Origin: Gelatoporia subvermispora B | Lineage: Eukaryota > Basidiomycota > Agaricomycetes > Polyporales > Gelatoporiaceae | Reading direction: 5' to 3' | Length of the DNA stretch: 64,000 bases | NCBI GenBank assembly: GCA_000320605.2 | Contig: KB445806.1 | Span: 229,500 to 293,499, forward strand | Shown here: positions 59,136 to 64,000 of the stretch, in pieces | Numbering within the stretch: position 1 is the stretch's first letter | Layout: each line of letters starts with the position of its first letter | Made by a program: the position numbers and the translations under genes | Notes under the pieces: generated by a model | Seen by the model: the letters and a program-made list of their open reading frames with translations, nothing else | Told to the model about the DNA's origin: nothing | Database searches by the model: none

Positions 59136-60608
59136 TCAGATGTCGAGGAAGTCCGTCTCCTCCTCTACGAGCTGCTCCAGAAACTTGAAGAACGACGCGG
59201 CGGGAAACCCGACCACGTTCTGGTAGTCCCCGTCCACCTTGCGCACGAGCAGCCCGCCGAGGCCCTGCATGCGCAGCCGAGTTAGTACGAGTCACGCACC
59301 GAGCGATGCGTCAGCCCTGCGCATATGCAAAGCCGGCGGAGAGTGCAAGACGCGACACACCTGCACGGCGAACCCGCCCGCGCGGTCGATCCCCTCGCCG
59401 CTCGCGACGTACGCCTCGAGCACGTGTCGCGGGCTGTCCGCGAAGTACACCAGCGTGCGCTCTTCTATTGACCTGAAAGACCGTCATGAGCCCCTCGTCA
59501 CTACGCCACTGCGCATAAACGCATATAAGAACCGACGAATGCGCACTTGATCTTGTAACCGGGCGCTTCTAGCACCGGGAACACTGCGAGACGTGTGTGG
59601 TCAGCACTAGGTCGTGACAGACCATGAGATCCAAGACGGAGATGAGCGTCTCCCTGCCCTCGCTCGAGCACGACAATGCGATGCGCGTATATAGGTAACA
59701 GGAGAGATGAGGAGTGTGGAGGGCTGGGGAAATGGAAACGGATCCGGGTAAATACATACCTACCGACACCCCCGTGACGACCTCGCACACGCCGCCGTTG
59801 AGGTCGAGCAGCATGCGCAGGTTGTCCTCCGCGCTCGCGGGCTTCTCGAGCACCTCCTGCGGGCCCGCGCCCTGCTCCGCGAACGGCGCGCTCGACAGGC
59901 CCGGCGAGGCGTGCGAGAGCACGACCGTGTCGGCTGGGCCAAGTGATGAGGTCGACACGAGGCGAGGTGAGTACGGCCGGGCGGAGAGCGGGCGGCAATG
60001 GCAAAGAGTGAAGATGCGGGATTGCAAGTCGGAAGAGTGTATGTCAGGCTCTTGAGATCGTGTGAGAAGCGGTGAGACGTACCGCCGATGACCAGATCCG
60101 GCGCGTCGTCCGGGTCCGCGTTCTGCACGGTGTATGCCCTCGGTCAGCAGCCCCGGACGCACGGAGCAGAGGCACGCACCACGAGCCGCTCGTACACCTC
60201 GACCGCCTTGTGCGAGGCGGTCGCCACCGGGTACTCGTGCACGTCCACGAAGGACCCGATCGGGAGCGTCTCCTCGAACGTCGACGGCACGACCTCCGGA
60301 GCAAGGCCCTGCACCCAGCATACCACACATGCGTTACGCAGCGCCGCCAACACGAACGAGCGGCAGACGCATCCGGTAGAAGAGAGGAGGACGGTAGACC
60401 GTTAGCTAGGAGGCATGAGAGCGGAGGACGGACGCACGATCGTCTGCAGGATGTCGCGCCGCCGCGGGCTGTTCGACGCGAGCACGACGCGCTTCCCGAC
60501 GAGCTTCTCGAGCGCGGGGAGCCGCAGCGCGTGTGGGAGCACGCAGTTGTGCTCGGGCAGCGAGATCGCGGACTTGGCGGAGCCGCCGCCGGTGAGGAAG
60601 CTCATCAT
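59136..60608 (-). CDS. Maf-like nucleotide pyrophosphatase
   Basis: House-cleaning enzyme that hydrolyses non-canonical or excess nucleoside triphosphates (dTTP/UTP type in eukaryotes) to monophosphates. Seven exons (60608-60438, 60308-60180, 60122-60083, 59933-59760, 59583-59547, 59472-59361, 59264-59136) sum exactly to 263 aa. The substrate-binding signature is RVVLASNSPRRRDIL. Then come FEETLPIGSFVDVHEYPVAT and DLVIGGADTVVLSHASPG, where the ADTVV stretch holds the catalytic Asp. Next are LEKPASAEDNLRMLLDLNGG and VTGVSVVFPVLEAPGYKIKS, then RAGGFAVQGLGGLLVRKVDG and DYQNVVGFPAASFFKFLEQL. All conserved blocks are present. The start MMSFLTGGG at 60608 gives a short N-terminal extension before the core; the second Met is at 60605. 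Strongly GC-rich like its isochorismatase neighbour. Confidence 0.92.
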
Positions 60609-61392
60609 CTTGAAGTGCGGCTGCGGGCCGTCGCTTGCGCAGATAGGCGGGTCAGGTCGGAGGGTACCGTGAATTGGATGAGAGGATTCAGCGAGAAGTC
60701 CCGGGTGCAGTGAGTGCTGAGCGGGATGGGCGAGTGAGTAGGGCGTATGGAGTTATGGGTGCTCGCTGTAATGCTGTCGCCGCTCGGCAGCATCGGCAGC
60801 CTGCAGGTCTCAGCCACAGCGAACAAATATTTGTAGCTTCGCGGGCGTTCAAGCAGCTCATCGTGACTCGCCCTCGGTTTAGGTCCTCTGCCATTCTTCC
60901 TAGAGGAAGCTGACACCGCTGTCCCAGACAATGGCTGGAATCGCGACCGTCCTATGTTCAGCATATTAGTCTTCGGTGGAAGTCGCCGTCCATCGCATCA
61001 CCCCTGAGCCGCATGTTTCCATAGGGGCCACGCTGCGACGGACGGAAGCATCATGCGGGATGGGCTGAATCCGTTTCAACAGGGTTTCCACAGGCTTTGA
61101 TGCACACCATAATGATACACCCAAGTCAGCTCTTGGCTTCTTGAATCACGAAGGACTAGGTCCAGATCCTGGGTGCTTGTAAAACGAGCTGCAATGGAAG
61201 GACCGTTTCATGCTATCATTCTGCTGCTGCTATGGATGGCGTTCAGGGAACGCTGTGGGACTGCGACACATCCTGTGTGGGTCCGCCTCGAATTGCTACA
61301 TGTTGGATGCGCTCGAAATAGCACTCGATGCAGGGATATTTCCGCCGATCAGACAGGGTCTCCACTCTCCTAAGACTATCCGAGACTTATCT
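60609..61392. other. Intergenic upstream of Maf
   Basis: About 780 bp, with Maf promoter on one side. No domain-bearing frame or repeat was found. Confidence 0.35.
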
Positions 61393-61872
61393 ATGAGGGC
61401 CCCGCGCATCGTCCAAAGCTCACGTCGATACCTTCCAGCCCCCGTCAACTCTCGCCGTAAGTACCTCTCTATCTGCATCTTCCACTACTCGCATTCCTGA
61501 CCAAGATCATAGTCATCGGGCTCGCCAGCTGCCTCGAGATCTGCTCCGGGTTACACTGTAGCCAACATGGTGCCAACCGATTACGCCTCCCTCGATGGGG
61601 ACATCGAAAGGATCAACTCGAACAGCAGCAGCAGCAGCAGCACCTCCAGCTCGCGATTCAGCATATCCGTCCCGGATTGGGCATCGCGTCTGCGGCAGCG
61701 CGGTGCGGATGCACGGGAGCGCAGGAGCAAACGAAAAGCATACGCACAGATTCAAGTGGAGAAAGTGGAGAAGCAGAGCGTGCTGCACGAGCGCGCGGAT
61801 CAGCGGAGTTGGGTCGATATTTTGGCGTTTGTGCTCGAGCCGGCGGCGCTCAGTCATTGCATGTGGATGTGA
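61393..61872 (+). CDS. Small hypothetical protein
   Basis: Not recognised. The secure part is a frame at 61567-61872: MVPTDYASLDGDIERINS, a Ser run, then a helical basic part (DWASRLRQRGADARERRSKR, AYAQIQVEKVEKQSVLHERA) and a more hydrophobic end WVDILAFVLEPAALSHCMWM. An upstream exon 61393-61456 (MRAPRIVQSSRRYLPAPVNS) can be spliced to 61562 through GTAAGT and a TGTAG acceptor, in phase, giving 124 aa; whether this or the ATG at 61567 is used is unclear. No signal peptide or domain. Confidence 0.4.
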
Positions 61873-62745
61873 GGTCTTATCGGGTCTTCGGGACACGAAC
61901 ACCTAGAGGTGCCAGCCTATGTTCGTTTTGTATATGGATGACTTTCGAACGTCTGGTCATTGTAACGTCGTTGATCACACGTTGATCCATTGAGCACGAG
62001 TCTTTGGTACGTGTTCCACTCATCCCGCTCATCGATGAGATCTTTCAACGCTCATACCATGTTGCATTTCATGAAGTTACACAAACGCCGATATCGTCGT
62101 AACGGACTTCAATGCACATATTAGTACAGAACTATCTGTTGCCAATGTCCCGAAGCTGTTTCTGGACTTCGGCTGTGTTTGTCAACCCCCGAACATGGGA
62201 GAAACGTGCCAAGATGCACAACCGTTGCGGATCCAGTGGCGTTGGTTCGTAACGAACATCTGGCAGGCACCGAAGTATGCTAGCTTCTTTGATCGCCAAT
62301 TGGGCAGCTCAAACGCTGACCCGAACATTCTCGAGCCTGAATGTGAATCTGCGTGAATCTGCCGCGTGCTTCCATTCCTGCTTCGCGACGATTACGTAGA
62401 AGTTGCCCAGTAGTAGCCAGACTCTTCGGGCCAAATTCAACGCTAGATGGCTCGAGTGTTGCATCGACGCCTGTGGACACAGTACGTAGTTGCATTATCT
62501 GTTCACGTGTTACCGAGCACCCAAGATAGCAGGGCACATCGGTGCCAGGAAAAGCGCTGTGAAATAATGTGTGGGCGGCCTGCAACATTTGCATATTACA
62601 TGCGAATCGCGTACATAGTATACAGCAAAACCACGGAAGTTAGGGTGCGTCTAAAGAGATGGTTCATAGGTTTCAATCGCATAAGGTTACTAGGCATTGC
62701 AGTTAGCATCGAACCATTTATCTAGCGTTCGTGGACTGTTGGAGT
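61873..62745. other. Intergenic next to terpene synthase pseudogene
   Basis: About 870 bp downstream of the pseudogene's stop. No domain-bearing frame seen; a minus frame at 62280-62594 is a shadow. Confidence 0.35.
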
Positions 62746-63843
62746 CTACTCGGAAATCTGTACTAGGCGCGTACGCTTCACCTCGTCCTTCGAGTCTCCG
62801 AAGTACCTCGGAGTTTCAAAGCTCCAGTGCAAGCTCCCGACCACCCAATCCTCCATGCATTTAACGGCCGCAGCCACGGTGCCGTCTATCTCCGCGTCCC
62901 ACGACGGTAAGAGTGCTTTGTTTGCCAAGAACTCGTCCATGAGCTCGCCGTATCGAAACCCTGCTTCACTGCATGCATCCTGAATCTCGACACCGTTGTG
63001 CTCCGTGAGAATATACACAAGACTGTTCACCTTGTGCCCTGCCGCATATTCCTTCTTAAAAGAATACAAGTCCTATGAGGAGGTGTGCATCATCATGAAC
63101 CGAATGTCACTACAAGAGCTGGAGAAGTGCACTGACAGTTGGAATGCAAACCGAGTCCGTCGCGATAACGTGTAATCTTCGAAACACCGAGTTTTCGCAC
63201 ACGTCCTTCGGAAAGTCAATTCCGTGCACAAAGCTGAACAATTCCAGGCAGAATGGGACTGCGCCGTCATCCCTTCGCATGTGCATGTACGGTCCACATC
63301 AAGAGCCACGCCCTGGGAGCGTACCCTGGCCTCGATGGAGACGGCTTCGATGTACTCCATGCAGGGCTGAGTCAAGAGGCCGTAGCACACAGGGCTGGCG
63401 TCTTTTGCGAAGCGGTCGGCGAATTTACAATCGGAAATCGAGCGAGTGATCGCACTCTCGGCATATCCTCTCTATCTTTGTGCCATCATCCCAGTGCGGG
63501 TCCTTCATCACGTTTAAGAAAGCGAGCCCCGTGCCTCGCGCACCTCCCTCGTTTTGTTTGTCGGTGATCTCGTCCACCATGAAGGGTACATTGATGAGAT
63601 CGAAACAGGTACAAAATTTATCGTATCCGGCATCGGGATAAGGGTACGCAGAGAGAAGTTCGCTCCCCCCTTTATGAAGAAATCGAACTCAGTCCCAGTA
63701 AAGATGCTGAAGCTGTTGATCCACGCGGTAGACTCCAGCGTCGCCTGTAGGTAATGAGGACTAATTGATAAGTGCAAGGGGCACAGCTTGAATAGGTCTG
63801 GTAGGACATATTGCATGACAGTGAGAGGGCGAGGCGAGGACAT
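62746..63843 (-). pseudogene. Sesquiterpene synthase pseudogene
   Basis: Third copy of the family, inverted relative to the other two. The start MSSPRPLTVMQYVLPDLFKL at 63843 and many later blocks match the gene at 1312. Damage: exon 1 is 388 nt instead of 389, with a missing base in a six-G run (63665-63670) that shifts frame after FIKGG. The intact-frame continuation holds the metal motif DEITD. The first intron is only 31 nt and its acceptor is TAA-A instead of TAG-C at 63425-63426. Exon 2 is 288 nt instead of 289, one base missing near 63290. The NSE triad has Thr in place of the first Asn (T/DLYSFKKE). Exon 3 (63072-62746) is open and keeps the PRYFGD end. Several independent hits make this a true pseudogene rather than a sequencing slip. 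Described as found; no repaired protein is given. Confidence 0.85.
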
Positions 63844-64000
63844 TAGCTCAAAAATGGGGCTGGGCGGTTCTGTGTCAGGTTCTGGGGATTTGACACGGAC
63901 AATGGAATGACTCGCAAGGGTATTTGAGCTGTTTAGTGTAGGATAAAAATACAATCGCTGACTCGGCCTAGTTTGCATTTCGAGATTGCGGCTTTCTTGT
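63844..64000. other. Upstream of pseudogene, window edge
   Basis: The 157 bp to the window end are the pseudogene's 5' region. The frame stays open upstream of its ATG, but no conserved text is seen before MSSP. Confidence 0.3.

Noticed and set aside
1..64000. CRISPR array or prokaryotic operon
   Set aside because: No regularly spaced direct repeats; the genes are eukaryotic with spliceosomal introns.

Overview
This window is nuclear DNA from a filamentous basidiomycete (Agaricomycetes; a polypore or related wood-decay fungus is the best guess). The signs are intron-rich genes with introns of mostly 45-65 nt, basidiomycete-type sesquiterpene synthases with an NSE triad, and ordinary fungal housekeeping genes (MUB1/SamB, HSP10, PHO88/SND3, TVP38, ERV41, HUS1, Maf). 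No CRISPR array, operon, prophage or bacterial gene is present. I checked exon chains by reading splice sites and phase by eye. For most genes given below with a protein length, the exons sum to an exact multiple of three.

Layout. 1.3-4.8 kb: two tandem sesquiterpene synthase genes (+) with identical exon 1 and exon 2 lengths. 5.2-5.8 kb: a small hydrophilic protein. 6.7-9.5 kb: a MUB1/SamB MYND-finger protein. 10.0-10.5 kb: mitochondrial HSP10. 10.9-11.8 kb (-): PHO88/SND3 with a GC-AG intron. 12.3-14.4 kb (-): a serine carboxypeptidase with one frame break. 15.0-17.3 kb (-): TVP38. 18.6-19.7 kb (-): a small secreted protein. 19.7-23.7 kb: gene-free, with an 854-bp TA-flanked inverted-repeat transposon and a second 148-bp inverted-repeat element. 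23.7-25.8 kb: an acidic repeat-bearing nuclear protein. 25.8-30.6 kb: gene-free, with two strong hairpins. 30.6-34.1 kb: a 1061-aa low-complexity protein. 35.6-37.3 kb (-): a four-finger CCCH protein. 38.9-40.7 kb (-): an unrecognised eight-exon gene. 40.7-45.9 kb: no confident gene. 45.9-47.7 kb (-): a small unknown gene 24 bp upstream of an Slx8/RNF4-like RING protein. 48.5-50.6 kb: ERV41. 51.0-52.2 kb: HUS1. 53.3-55.7 kb: an MFS transporter. 57.3-57.9 kb (-): an isochorismatase-like hydrolase. 59.1-60.6 kb (-): a Maf nucleotide pyrophosphatase. 61.4-61.9 kb: a small hypothetical. 62.7-63.8 kb (-): a decayed third sesquiterpene synthase.

Functionally this is a mix. A dispersed terpene synthase family sits at both ends (two intact in tandem, one dead and inverted about 58 kb away). 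Between them is a conserved housekeeping block covering secretory-pathway membrane proteins (PHO88, TVP38, ERV41), protein quality control (HSP10, MUB1, RING), genome maintenance (HUS1) and nucleotide sanitation (Maf). Gene-poor stretches hold non-autonomous transposons. I see no P450, prenyltransferase or pathway regulator beside the terpene synthases, so no terpene cluster can be claimed. The most noteworthy signals are the terpene synthase family with one altered metal motif and one pseudogene, the TA-flanked element with repeated subterminal motifs, the frame break in the carboxypeptidase, and several unusual exon or intron structures.
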